Shown: one piece after another, positions 10,224-20,351 of the stretch
How positions within the stretch are numbered: the first letter of the stretch is position 1
How the letters are laid out: each line of letters opens with the position of its first letter
Origin: Drosophila persimilis
Taxonomy: Eukaryota; Arthropoda; Insecta; Diptera; Drosophilidae
Direction of reading: 5' to 3'
Assembly: GCF_003286085.1 (NCBI RefSeq)
Contig: NW_020825368.1
Span: 310,001 to 374,000, forward strand
Length of the DNA stretch: 64,000 bases
Notes under the pieces: generated by a model
Seen by the model: only the letters and a program-made list of their open reading frames with translations
Told to the model about the DNA's origin: nothing
The model's database searches: none
Made by a program: the position numbers and the translations under genes

Positions 10224-11007
10224 GTGTCAATAATAATAATGTCAACAAAGGCGTTCTTAAACGCATTGAAACGGATGGGAGGTCGTCGCAAGCTGCCGAC
10301 AGACATCTTCTGCGATAATGCCACTAACTTTGTAGGGGCATCGAATCAACTGCAGGAACTAAAAAAGTTTATGTTTTTAAAGCAGACCCAAGATGAAATC
10401 TATAAATTTTGCGCATCTGACTTTATTAATTTCCATTTTATTCCCCCCAGGGCACCTCATTTCGGAGGCCTTTGGGAAGCAGCAGTCAAGAGTGCAAATC
10501 GTACGCTGGCCAACACCAGGTTCACCTTCGAAGAGTTAAGCACTGTCGTCGTCGACAGAATCGATAGAATCGATCCTCAACTCGCGCCCGCTATCGCCGC
10601 TTTCGTCAGACCCAAATGACTATAGCACTCTCACGGCTGGTCATCTCTTGGTTGGCGAATCATTGCGATCACTACCTGAAAAGTCCCTCGAGAATATCAA
10701 GCTGTCAAGTATGGACCGCTACGATGCGATTACGGCCGTCAAGCAACGGTTTTGGAAGCAATGGTCTGCTGACTATGTCAACGAATTGCGATCGCGCACA
10801 AAGTGGACAGCACCCCCAACGAACCTCACCGAGGGCACTTTGGTCATCATCCATGAGGACAACCTGCCACCGCTACGCTGGAAACTAGGCCAAGTGCAGT
10901 CTACTGTGCTTGGGAAGGATGGACTTGTGCGGGTGGTGCACCTCCGCACTGCAAATGGAACATGTTGCAGGCCAATACACAAGTTGGCAATTCTTCCGGT
11001 GGGTTGA
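10224..11007 (+). pseudogene. BEL/Pao integrase (partial) and C-terminal DUF5641 domain
   Basis: The first frame (10224-10619) carries the second half of the integrase core: C-D-N-A-T-N-F near 10311 and H-F-G-G-L-W-E-A-A-V-K near 10458, including the catalytic glutamate. The zinc-binding N-terminus and the first catalytic aspartate region are deleted. A second frame (to 11007) carries the C-terminal domain: G-H-L-L-V-G, then R-W-K-L-G-Q-V and V-R-V-V-x-L-R-T. The frames separate near 10540-10570 at short duplications (GTCGTCGTC; AGAATCGAT twice). Integrase would insert the element cDNA; this copy cannot. Confidence 0.88.
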
Positions 11008-11032
11008 AAGCAGTCTTTCAACGGGGCCGGGA

Positions 11033-11278
11033 TGTTCGGTCAAACTCCTTTAAGGAACAAGTATTCAAATGACCCTCGTAAAATAGAGAGCCTACGCTCA
11101 CTTTTTGTATTTACTCTCACCATAATTGTACTAAATTCACCACTGTATTCTCTCTCTTATGCCCAGTACTCAAGCACTAAGATTTGTAATAAATAGTTAT
11201 TCCCTAATACTCAACTGGATCGATCGACTTTTCTCTTTCTTGTATAGACTTTGATTCGTTTGCAGAAAAAACTAACAC
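11033..11278 (+). repeat. Putative 3' LTR of the BEL element
   Basis: It begins with TGTTCGGTC directly after a purine-rich ACGGGGCCGGGA tract (11021-11032), as a polypurine tract and LTR should, and 25 bases after the polyprotein stop. It contains an AATAAA at about 11191. The 5' LTR is outside the window, so the right end (near AACTAACA, about 11276) is a guess. Confidence 0.55.
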
Positions 11279-11328
11279 ACCCCCATCCGTGAATTAACAT
11301 TAATGCGGAAAACGCTCCGTGTACAAAC

Positions 11329-13081
11329 AGTGACTTTCCTTCGGCTTTACCTTGCGCTTTCGTTTTAATATATTTTCAGACATATCTAATACGGCTCCAA
11401 ATAATCGGTCCAATAATTATGGTAATGCATTGAAACATTTTCATGCTCAATAGACTTATTTGAAATAAGGGGGCGGAACTTATTTCGTTGCGTAGTAAAG
11501 TCGCATCAATAAAAGCTCGAGAGTGCGGAGAGCCTAACATGGTAAAATTGACAGTGCCACGTTCACCACTGGCCAGTCTAGAGGCTAGGCTTTTAAGAAT
11601 TTGAAGATTATCTCAAAGAAGAGCACGCTTTCAAGAACTTGGTAAGGAATTGTTTACATTTTTTGAGTAAATATAAGCGATGATGTGGCGAAGTTTTTCT
11701 CCTGGCGTGGGACAGACTCCAAAAAGCATTTAAACAGAAGCTTGCGCTCGACGATCACGATTTTGACCACACAACACAAAAATATTTTCAGTATGCTCAA
11801 GAGCGGAAGGCCAGATTAAATAATACATACATATATCTTCAATATTCAATATTAATATATTAAATTCATGTCATATTAAAAATTAAAAATATTTTTTATT
11901 ACGGAACAAAATAGGAACGGGCCTTTTACGATATCATTTATGAGCCTTTTGCGATATCGTTTGCGAGCCTTTTGCGAGTAGTTTTTGATATAAAATAATA
12001 TCAAAACGAGGGGGAACGTTGTGAGTTGCTGCGACACGACAAAGAGTGCGTGCGAGAGAGACAGAAAATCAGTCTGACCGTGACGTCGGGCGCTGCGTAT
12101 CCACTGCAAATTGATTTGTTCCTTTTGGCTATAAAAATGATCTGATCTGATCTGATAGATATGGTCATTATCTATGAATCTGCGTTTTTAGTTTTCTCGT
12201 ATCCTCAATATTGTGGATACAACAGATTTTCGTCCTCTGTGGGGGCGGAAGGGGGTGGGGCGAAATTTTGAGATATACGTTTTATAGTGAGATCTAACAG
12301 AAGTGCGGATACCAAATTTTGTTACTCTAGCTTTAATAGTCTCTGAGATTTGTGGATGACCAGATTTTCGTTGGCTAAACCGACCATGAAACCTGTTTGT
12401 TAGAGAGAGACAGAGCGAGAAAGAATGAAATTGTTTTCTTGATTCTGGCTATAATAAAATTTTTATAAAAATGGTTCCCCACTTTAATTTTTGATTTAAA
12501 TATTTGGCAAGACTGAAACCTTTCCAAATATAAACAATTGGCATTCATACTTTTAGAAAAATTCGAGCTATTCCATAACAAACTAGCACGACACCGATGT
12601 ACTTATTTTTTGGGCCAGTAGTGTATATACCATATATATTTACATTTTAAAATTTTAATTTTATTTCGCTAGACTGGCTATTTTGCCTATTGTGACTATT
12701 AGCAAGCTATATGATTTACTGTCGTGTCGGTTTGCTTAATGTCTACATTCAGAAAAATAATGAGTCTAGAAGGGACTGAGCAGAGTCACGGTCATGATCG
12801 TATTTGCCTCGCTTACAGACACAAGTGTCAGAAAGAACGACACAGTAATATTCAGAGAAAAATTTTAATTTGTCTGTATTCAATATCGCTTTCAATATCC
12901 TTATAACAAATCAACACGAAAATAATATCATCTTTTTCGTCACGAATAACGTATAATAAAATAACTTTTAATTTATGTAAATTTTGGACAATGTAAGAGT
13001 AAAAAAAAACCAGAACATATGTTCACACATGTTTGTATATAAACCCAAAATGTTCCATTTGTGCAGCCATTTATTTTGTAT
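11329..13081 (+). repeat. Partial array unit (unit 0), left end of the tandem array
   Basis: From AGTGACTTTCC (11329) onward the sequence matches the right-hand part of the complete units, for example 22000-23788. It starts inside the 3' part of the decayed transposon and continues through its right subterminal repeats (11905-11990), an INE-1-like arm and the spacer ending in TTTATTTTGTAT. It has no C1D and no transposase core. The A-run insertion site at about 13007 is empty. The gypsy element begins at 13082. Confidence 0.9.
12006..12456 (-). repeat. INE-1-like arm, truncated type (unit 0)
   Basis: It runs from ACGAGGGGGAACG to GGCTATAATA. It is a shortened version of the arm at 54182-55305: the hairpin end is damaged (GCTGCG joined to ACACGAC) and the ATACCCGATACTC end is missing. 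Opposite-strand ORFs here are shadows. Confidence 0.75.
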
Positions 13082-13260
13082 TGTAAACTTTTAATCGCAC
13101 GGTTTTTATTATATGTTCTTCTTTCTTGATCGTCGTATATGAATGAATGTGTGTTGGCATATCGATACTTGTCGAGGACATTGGTATTTCTTATAATACT
13201 ATCGATGAGTAAATCTTAAACTAATATTCAAATCTTATAAACTGATATTCATATCTTACA
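13082..13260 (-). repeat. Gypsy 3' LTR
   Basis: 179 bp, TGTAAAC to CTTACA on the plus strand. It matches 18470-18669 except for lacking 21 bp and about one substitution. It contains a TATCGATA octamer near 13159, the DRE core seen in Drosophila promoters; whether that matters here is inference. Confidence 0.93.
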
Positions 13261-13366
13261 TTCGGGCAACCTGACTACAGATCGCCCACGATCTACACAC
13301 TAAGGCATACAGTTGGTTAAACATTTCTTATTCGGTATTGTCTTACTTAACATACTATTTCATCGA

Positions 13367-15127
13367 TTAACAACATGAGACCATGGTTTTATCCTTACAC
13401 TCTACCCAGGGTTTAAGCCTTGTTGGTTCTAGTATACTTCGGAATGGCATTTGCGTCAACTGACAGTCCTCAATGTCGACAACCTCATAACGATCATGAT
13501 CCAAAACTCTATTGATCCTGTACGGTCCTCGATACTTTGGTGCGAACTTCTTATTGATCCCCGGTGTTGTGTCCACATGCCGGACTGCTACATAGTCACC
13601 AGGTTCATACTTTAATGGGGCTCTATGTTTATGGGCATACATCATATCATTTCTTTTCTGCGACAACCGTATGTTCTCACTTGCTATTTCTCTTATAGTT
13701 TCCAACTCTCTAAGCTCTGACGCTAACTTCTCCTCTAGGTATTCGGTTAATTCATCTACAACGGGTCCTTTCTGGGGTATTCCAAATAACAGTGTGCTAG
13801 GTGTCTTTTTCGTACTGCTGTTAACGGAGTTATTAATGGCGTGCTCTACCTTGCTCATCAACCTATACCAATCGGCTTGCTCAAGGGGCTCTGACAGTTT
13901 TCCTAACATAGGAGTAAGAACACGATTCACCCGCTCCACTTGGCCATTCGCCTGCGGTGCACCTGTAGCTACCTTAATGTGCTCTATCCCTCTCTCCTGC
14001 AGAAAACTAGAGAACTCTAACGAGGTGAAACAGGTCCCACGATCTGATATTATCCTAGTACGGCGACTATAGAAATCAAAATATTTACTTAAGGCATCCT
14101 TCGCTTCCCGCGTGCTGGTACTATTAACCGGGAACAATTTGACAAACTTAGTGAATGCATCTATTACCACAAGGAGGTGTTTTCGCTTAGATCTAATACT
14201 CGGCAATGGACCCAAATGATCAACATGTAGGGTATGAAAAGGAACACACGACTTTGGGATACTATGGAGCGTTCTGTTATGGATTGTTTTAGGCATCGAG
14301 TGTAGTATACACGGTAGACAGTTTCTGATGAACCTTGCCACTTTACTTCTCATCGACGGAAACCAGTAGGTCCTCAAAAGGCCACTCACGCACTTCTCTG
14401 CGGCCAGATGTCCTAGTTTTTCGTGTGACCGCCTTATCAACTGCTCTTCCATACACATTGGTACATAGAAACATAGTTTTTTTTCACAACTCCTCTCTAT
14501 CATTTCAAAATCTACTTCAATTCCATCCTCTAGCATTTTTCGAATCCTAACTACTTCCTTGTCTCGCATCTGTTCTGCTTGCAATATCAAATCAACATCT
14601 TCTGGCGTTGCACCTACTACCCCAACTATCAATGATTTTAGTAATCTTTCCTCCTGAAACTCTAACTTGTCCCTCTCTACTGTATCCTCAACACATTTTT
14701 TCACTTTATCTGAATTCCTACTACTAATGTACTTTACTCCCCCCACCACATCGTTAACGCTTCCTCTACATTGGCTCAAATCTCTAATTTCAATCTTCGA
14801 TCCATCCTCTTCCCTATATTCACTATTCTCTATGTTATCTCTACAATCACTACCAAGGTTCTCTCTATCATCAGACTTCCACCTATTTCCCAATCTGCTT
14901 CCTACTGCACTTGATTCTCCACACTCAATCGCAGGGTTCTCTACTGTACTACTACGCTCTCTACTGATATTTAATTCTCTACACTTAATCACAGGGTTCT
15001 CTACGGTACCTCTATGCTCACTACCAGGGTTGTCTCTACTTACACTATTCCTTGTATATTGCTTTCTACTCTCATCTTTTTCTAAATTAGACTTTTCTAA
15101 ACCGTATTTGACTCTATAACCATCCTC
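13367..15127 (-). pseudogene. Gypsy pol: linker and integrase
   Basis: The open frame starts just after a TAA (15128-15130) that is in frame with the RNase H upstream. The first ~110 codons are a charged linker rich in E, S and R. Then comes the integrase: an H-H-C-C zinc domain (H-E-K-L-G-H ... C-L-P-C), and the catalytic core with V-D-H-L-G, S-D-R-G and G-Q-V-E-R carrying D, D and E. A C-terminal G-P-Y domain (Y-R-G-P-Y-R) follows. It would join element cDNA to target DNA in the nucleus. The domain itself looks undamaged; only the upstream stop separates it from the rest of pol. Confidence 0.9.
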
Positions 15128-15556
15128 TTACATATTCGTCACTTGATCTTGTCTGCTCAGCGCATCAACGTGCGCCATACTGGCCCCAGGTCTGTGCATA
15201 ATGGAGTAATCATAGTTCTCTAACTCTAGGGACCACCGTGCTATCTTAGGACTAATTGACTTTCTGGTTAACGTCTGTACTAACGAATTACAATCCGTGA
15301 TTATTTTGAAGGACCTATGCTCCAAATATGCTCTAAAACGCCTCAATGCATAAATTATAGCCAATGTCTCTAGTTCGAAACTATGATAACGTGATTCTCT
15401 TTCTGTTGTTTTGCCAGAATAATAGGACACAGGGTGCATCTTCCCATCATCTTGTCTTTGCATCAGTATTGCGCCATAGCCGTATGAACTTGCGTCTGTA
15501 TGTAATTCCGTTTCTCTATTTGGGCTAAAAATGGCTAATACCGGAGGATTTGCCAA
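15128..15556 (-). pseudogene. Gypsy pol: RNase H domain
   Basis: About 140 codons read as Ty3-type RNase H: T-D-A-S near the start, S-F-E-L-E-T-L-A-I, I-T-D-C-N-S, and A-D/H-V-D-A-L-S-R at the end. It degrades the RNA strand during cDNA synthesis. It lies in a different frame from the RT (shift near 15556-15575, consistent with loss of one base) and ends at a TAA in the same frame as the integrase. Confidence 0.9.
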
Positions 15557-16239
15557 CGTTTTCTTAAGAGTTTCTTCACCTGTTCTCTATTCATGGGAAA
15601 CGGACCACCTTCTTTTAACAACTGCACCAAGGGCTTAGCTGTCGTCGCAAATGACAACATGAAACGTCGAAAATACGAAAAGAATCCCAAGCATGAGTGC
15701 AGTGCTTTTACATTTTGAGGGGCTGGGTATTTTTTCAAGGCCTCAATATGGGAATCACTAGGAACTATTCCGTTTTGATTAACTTTATACCCCAGGAAAT
15801 CGATGTTTCGATTGACAAACCTACACTTTTTTAGATTTATCTCTAAATTTTGCTCGCTAAACCGAATGCATAGTCTTTTTAATATATCCATGTGTTCTTC
15901 AACTGTTTTAGTCGCTACTAATATATCATCCATGTACACTACAATGCTTTTGTTTGTAATAAAGTCTCTCAAGAGCTCCGAAATAAATCTTTGAAAAATA
16001 GCGGATCCATTTTTTAACCCAAAGGGCATTCTCAAGTACTCATACTGTCCTTGCGGTGTCACAAACGATGTATACGGAACTGATTTTTCTTCTACGCCTA
16101 TTTGATGATACCCACTTTTCAAATCTATAATGGAAAAACAGCACTTGTTTTCTAAAAACTCAAGACAGTCCTCAATAAGGGGCAATGGGAAATTATCTTT
16201 AACAATTCGTTTGTTCAGACCACGGTAATCGACACACAT
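15535..16239 (-). pseudogene. Gypsy pol: reverse transcriptase core
   Basis: It reads M-C-V-D-Y-R-G-L-N, then F-S-I-I-D-L-K-S-G-Y-H-Q, then M-P-F-G-L-K-N, and the catalytic Y-M-D-D at 15925-15936, followed by F-L-G-Y and the connection. It copies element RNA. The upstream join to the protease-RT frame is broken at a run of nine A residues (T at 16255-16263 on the plus strand), one base out of register. The downstream join to RNase H is also shifted. Confidence 0.92.
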
Positions 16240-17129
16240 TCGAAGTTCTCCTGATTTTTTTTTACTAGGACCAACGGGGAAGCATAAGGAGACTCACTAT
16301 GACGGATTACTTTCTTTTCTAACAGATCATCTACTATTTCAGCTACTTTCTCTCTCTCATGGTAGGATAAACGACGCGGAGTACAATGAAATGGTGTTGT
16401 TTCTGTTACACGAATCTGCATCTGATACTTTGGTGGTGCTTTAAAGTCAAATTCTTTGTGTAAATAGTATGTCTTAATAACTTCCCTACACTTTTCTGCA
16501 ATAGTGGGGCCAAATTCGGAACCTACGTTAATATGTTCCTCTTCATCAATCTCTACCGACGCACAAAAGTTACTGAATTCGCCGCCTTGATTCATATTCT
16601 CGATGACCATTTTGTCATTCCTTGAGTTTTCTTGTGTCTGATTTTCAAATGGATTAGAACGTTTGATTATCTCGCTTCTTTCTGATTGATTACCGTCTAA
16701 CTTATCATATAGTCTTATGTAAATATTATTTTTACTTTCGGTGAATAAAGACGCGCAGGTTAAACTAATAGCTTTTTGCTTTAACGAACTTAATGGTGTG
16801 TGTTGCTTCGCATTGATTTTTTTGTTATGAACTAATTTTACTTCAATAACTTTAAGGGCATCGCGTCCCAACAATACCGGCAAAGGCAGCATGTTATCAT
16901 CTACGATGTTTAATAAAACGATATATTTCTTTGTGCAAAATTCAATATGGCACTTAAATTTTCCCCATATGGGAATTGGTTGTCCTCCTAGTCCATAGTA
17001 TTTCCTAACTTCATTATAGGCTTCAACTATAGCCGACTTCGGTATCAAAGACTTATGAATAAAACTTACAGGGCTACCTGTATCAAATAGACTAAAAATA
17101 CTGACGCCTCTTTGTTCACCAAACGGAAG
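16215..17129 (-). pseudogene. Gypsy pol: protease and RT fingers
   Basis: The frame continues gag after a single UGA (17130-17132) with no shift. The protease catalytic D-T-G-S is at 17073-17084, and L-L-G-R-D-A follows near 16855-16875. The RT N-terminus (S-P-Y-A-S-P-L-V-L-V-K-K) is near 16260-16300. The protease would cut the Gag-Pol precursor in the particle. The end at 16215 is a frameshift product, not a natural C-terminus. Confidence 0.88.
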
Positions 17130-17903
17130 TCATAACGTGATTAACTGGACAGCCGCTAAATCGTCGTTGTTTTTTTTTCCTGGTCGCTCCTCATCTTGAA
17201 CTGCAGCTACCCTAGTGGCCATCTTTCGTTTCGGGCACTGCGAATATAGGTGGCTGGTACTCCAACAGTTAAAACATGCCCCATCCGGTCTCTTTGGCTG
17301 ACTGCATTCCTTCATAACGTGCCCAAATTGCCGACAGTTGTAGCAACGCATTGCGCCACCACCTTGCTGCTGCCCAACTGCCATACTCACATTTAGTTTT
17401 CCCTTTGTCATACCTTCGCTACGAATTGCTACGACGCCAGGAGCTCTTCTGACCTTATCATAGGTGACCATCTTGTCACGCAACTCGTTGAGTGTGCTGC
17501 AGTATAGCATGGATGCTGCCATGCCCGTCTTGTCCTGCAGTCCCTCTACGATGAATTTGACCACATCGCTCGTGGCCATGTCTGCTTGCGACGCTATGCT
17601 GCACATTGCGACGAAATATTGCAATGCGCTTTCATTATTTGCAATTTTCCGTGCCTCCAGTCGCTTTCCAATGTCCCACGCTGTCACTTTCTGCTCAAAG
17701 ACGTTGAGCAATTCTGCTCGCATCAATTGCCAAGTCAAAGGCGCCACATGGTCGATGTACGCCTTCGCCGATCCGCCTAGCAGCCGCTTCGCTAATATCC
17801 AGCATTTTGACTCGGATACACCATGGAAATTCATGATGTCCTCAAAGTTACTTATCCAACTGGTTACAGCCTGGTCGTCATCTCCAGAAAATGGACGCAT
17901 CAA
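17130..17903 (-). pseudogene. Gypsy gag: capsid and nucleocapsid part
   Basis: About 257 codons. The first ~150 resemble a retrotransposon capsid (F-S-G-D-D-D, W-I-S-N-F-E, Y-F-V-A-M-C). The end has two CCHC knuckles (C-Y-N-C-R-Q-F-G-H-V-M-K-E-C and C-F-N-C-W-S-T-S-H-L-Y-S-Q-C) that bind element RNA. It ends in UGA at 17130-17132, in the same frame as the protease. It is separated from the N-terminal gag frame by an 8-bp tandem duplication. Confidence 0.9.
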
Positions 17904-18421
17904 CGCCTCAACGCCTCAATGTGTGTCAAGTCGATGCAATCTCTCGGCGTTTCCAACTCCATAGCCTCTTTCTCCGTTTTCAATATGCTTAATTTGAGAT
18001 CAGCTAAGCGCTTGCGAGAAACGTACAATTGTTCCAACTGCTGCAAACGGCGCGATTCTTCTTCGTATTCATCTGATCGCATGGTCAATTTCGAACAAGC
18101 GTTGTCTTGTCGCGGCATGAATGCTTCTCGAGCCTTCTGCACATTTTCACCATATTCTTCTGGCGCCGCTTTTACTGCGTGTTGTGCACTACGGTTGTCT
18201 CTATCTATCTCGCGCTCAACCGGGACTGCAAAAATGTCTGCCTGCATAGTCTCGTCTGCGCTTGGCGCCGTATTTCCTAGCTCATGCGTGTCTTCCATGA
18301 TTTTTTTCACTGCTGTACGTAATTGGTGTATGTTGGCATCTTGATCAAAATATACGTTTTGCCTACGCAATATGTCGCTAAGTTCACTTTTGGTTTTCGC
18401 TCTTATGTCTGCATAGTTCAT
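17900..18421 (-). pseudogene. Gypsy gag: N-terminal part
   Basis: The first ATG is at 18421 (M-N-Y-A-D-I-R). About 173 codons follow, mostly charged and helical (E-Y-E-E-E-S-R-R-L-Q-Q-L-E-Q-L), which suggests a coiled coil. A run of about 16 A precedes the start. The frame ends at 17900 because AACGCCTC is duplicated at 17902-17909 and 17910-17917; without the extra eight bases it would be continuous with the capsid part. Confidence 0.85.
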
Positions 18422-18469
18422 CGCAGAGTTTTTTTTTTTTTTTTCTTTGGGCAAACCCCACACCTGATA

Positions 18470-18669
18470 TGTAAACTTTTAATCCCACGGTTTTTATTAT
18501 ATGTTCTTCTTTCTTGATCGTCGTATATGAATGAATGTGTGTTGGCATATCGATACTTGTCGAGGACAAGTATGGATATATCGAGTACATTGGTATTTCT
18601 TATAATACTATCGATGAGTAAATCTTAAACTAATATTCAAATCTTATAAACTGATATTCATATCTTACA
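18470..18669 (-). repeat. Gypsy 5' LTR
   Basis: 200 bp, TGTAAAC to CTTACA on the plus strand. Compared with the other LTR it has an extra 21 bp near 18568-18589 (AGTATGGATATATCGAGTACA). Both LTRs have the same ends, and GTAT follows at 18670. Confidence 0.93.
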
Positions 18670-18679
18670 GTATAAACAA

Positions 18680-19236
18680 TTATTTGTCTATTTTACTATT
18701 CCCAACGTCCAAAAGACTCCTTTTGTATTGTTCTTCAGTCACCATAACGCCCCCCATGTCCACAAAATGTGTATGCATTCCAGCAGCAATAAATCGCTTG
18801 GTAGCTGGCATATCAAAGCGAGGAGCTTCGAGTGAGGTATTTAATTCCTTGCTTCTAGCCAGGATTTCCTTTGCGCGACCCAAATCATGTATTATACCAT
18901 GCTGAAACCATAAATTCAATATCTTAAGTTATTAAATATACGTACTAAATATTAAAACTTTACCTTAGACACATCTGAGCCCTGTACCTTTAAATACATC
19001 CAATATAATGTGGTGGTTAAGTATACCAAATAACTGTCCAATTCGATTTGTTCGTCTAAGTTCATATGTGGCGATCTGTGCGCTGAGAGAGCTATTTTCA
19101 GGTCAGTCTCTAAAGCATCCAGGCTTAAATCAAAGCTTTCAACAGCTCCTTGAATTTTATTGTCTTTTTATAGTTTTTCCTCCAGATGAAAGCCACGTCC
19201 CGCTTTTTTTATATTGTAATATTTTGTTTTCGACAT
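18680..19236 (-). pseudogene. C1D: C1D/Rrp47-like gene, unit 1, nonsense codon
   Basis: Exon 1 is 19236-18964, exon 2 is 18901-18680, with a 62-nt intron. Codon 23 is TAA where intact copies have CAA (Q23). D6 is also changed to Y, and R to H in the M-H-T-R-F stretch. The gypsy insertion lies 10 bases beyond the stop, so the AATAAA that follows C1D in other units is now 5.6 kb away. Probably not functional, unless translation restarts downstream of codon 23. Confidence 0.85.
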
Positions 19237-19603
19237 TTAAATCCTATGTAGTAAACTTCTATCTACAATATTAAAAGTAAACATTTTATAATTAGTCTAT
19301 GACTAAAGTAGTTTTCAAAAATGCAGTAATACAACAAGCGGGAACATTGGAGACGCGACAAGGGCTGCGGCTCTCCTTTTATTCTTAGTTATTTCATTGT
19401 TTCTCATTTGGGATCTGAGAAAGATAGCTTTATATATGGTTACACAAAAAACTATTGCATTTTGGCACTCTCCGCTTCCAATTTGTAAGCAATACAATGA
19501 ATTTGATTCCCGCACAATGGTCCGCCGAGAAAAAACAGTGGAGCGCAGTATATTTTTAAGCACATCAGATCCGCTTTCCTGTGATGACACAACATTGATT
19601 TTT

Positions 19604-19723
19604 TATACCAGATACTTTAAGAGTATATGGATATATAAGATTAGTGGTGGATGCGTGTAACACCAAAAACGAAGCGTTTCCGGCCTCATAAAGAATAAAT
19701 ATTTTTGATCATCATCAATAGCC
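19604..19723 (+). repeat. INE-1-like 5' end fragment (present in all units except 6 and 8)
   Basis: TATACCAGATACTTTAAGAG to CATCAATAGCC is a diverged copy of the first 120 bases of the fold-back arm at 4221, including GCGTTTCCGGCCTCATAAAG. It lies between the C1D upstream region and the GC-rich segment. Equivalent positions start near 24726 and 30667 in units 2 and 3. Confidence 0.7.
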
Positions 19724-19779
19724 AGGAAAAGAATCCAAAAACGAAGATTTGAACATTATATTTGAGCGATGATATGCAC

Positions 19780-19980
19780 TGACTGCATCTTTGAAGTGGC
19801 TATGCAGTTACTGCACCATTAAGTGGCCCGTGTGACACCAGTAGAAGGCTGTTACGCGCGGATCCCAGGCAAAGTGCAGTTCTCCTCTCCTCCCGCCCAA
19901 ACGACCGAGGGGCGCTGCCCCTGTTAGACTAATATGAGAGCAAAATTAGTACTTAACTTACTAAGAGAACTACTCAGCAA
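19780..19980 (+). repeat. GC-rich segment shared with 9585-9845 (unit 1 copy)
   Basis: The order of blocks (TGACTGCATCTTT, GTTACGCGCGGATCCCAGGC, CCGAGGGGCGCTGCC, TTAGACTAATAT) matches the reverse of 9585-9845 outside the array. Units 6 and 8 lack it. No coding sense. It may be a transposon end or an inverted LINE 3' tail. Confidence 0.7.
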
Positions 19981-19996
19981 ACAAACAAACGTGCCT

Positions 19997-20095
19997 TTTG
20001 CGAGAGTCCCGCAAAATGCTCGCAAGCTAGCTTGTGTACGAGCGTATGGCTATGCGTCGCAAAACTCTCGCAAACGAGCTCGCAAGCGAGTCAAA
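19997..20095 (+). repeat. Left subterminal repeats of the transposon, unit 1
   Basis: Several CTCGCAA(A) and TTTGCGAG octamers lie in both orientations within 100 bases, ending CGCAAGCGAGTCAAAAAT. The right end of the same transposon (22580-22668) carries the same octamer mainly in the opposite orientation. CACTA-type elements have such subterminal transposase-binding repeats; the link is inference. The 107-131-codon open frame that spans this region is probably accidental. Confidence 0.55.
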
Positions 20096-20351
20096 AATAA
20101 AAGCAGCAAGCCTTCATGTGCCTTCAGTCCGGCAATGCTCCTTAGATTAGTGGTCGAGAAGTCATTCGTATTTTTCTTTTTCTACATGTTTCCAGCATTA
20201 GAAACAAGTTCAAATAAAGCCTGCGTTCCTTGCGCTGGCATTTCAATTATTTTCGTCGAATTGTGCAGTAATTAAAAATCTCTACAATCTCTTACGAATT
20301 TAATAGAAACTTCTACCAATAGGTAAGTACGTTATTAATAAAAGAAATAAA

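Larger units (their letters stand above)
13082..18669 (-). mobile_element. Ty3/gypsy LTR retrotransposon, full-length insertion with broken ORFs
   Basis: 5588 bp bounded by LTRs (TGT...ACA) with a 4-bp target duplication GTAT (13078-13081 and 18670-18673), as gypsy integrases make. The empty site is visible in units 2-9 as TTTATTTTGTATAAACAATT. Order on the minus strand: 5' LTR, gag with two CCHC knuckles, protease, RT, RNase H, integrase, 3' LTR. No envelope frame is seen. The LTRs differ by a 21-bp indel and about one base, suggesting recent insertion, although gag-pol is interrupted five times. Confidence 0.95.

Noticed and set aside
14667..15119. 150-codon plus-strand frame rich in Ser and Leu opposite the gypsy linker
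   Set aside because: Shadow of the integrase linker on the other strand.
19934..20275. 113-131-codon plus-strand frame starting M-R-A-K-L-V-L-N-L-L in most units
   Set aside because: It runs across subterminal CTCGCAAA repeats and a splice-donor region, has no domain, and in units 6 and 8 its start is replaced. Conservation reflects unit duplication, not coding.
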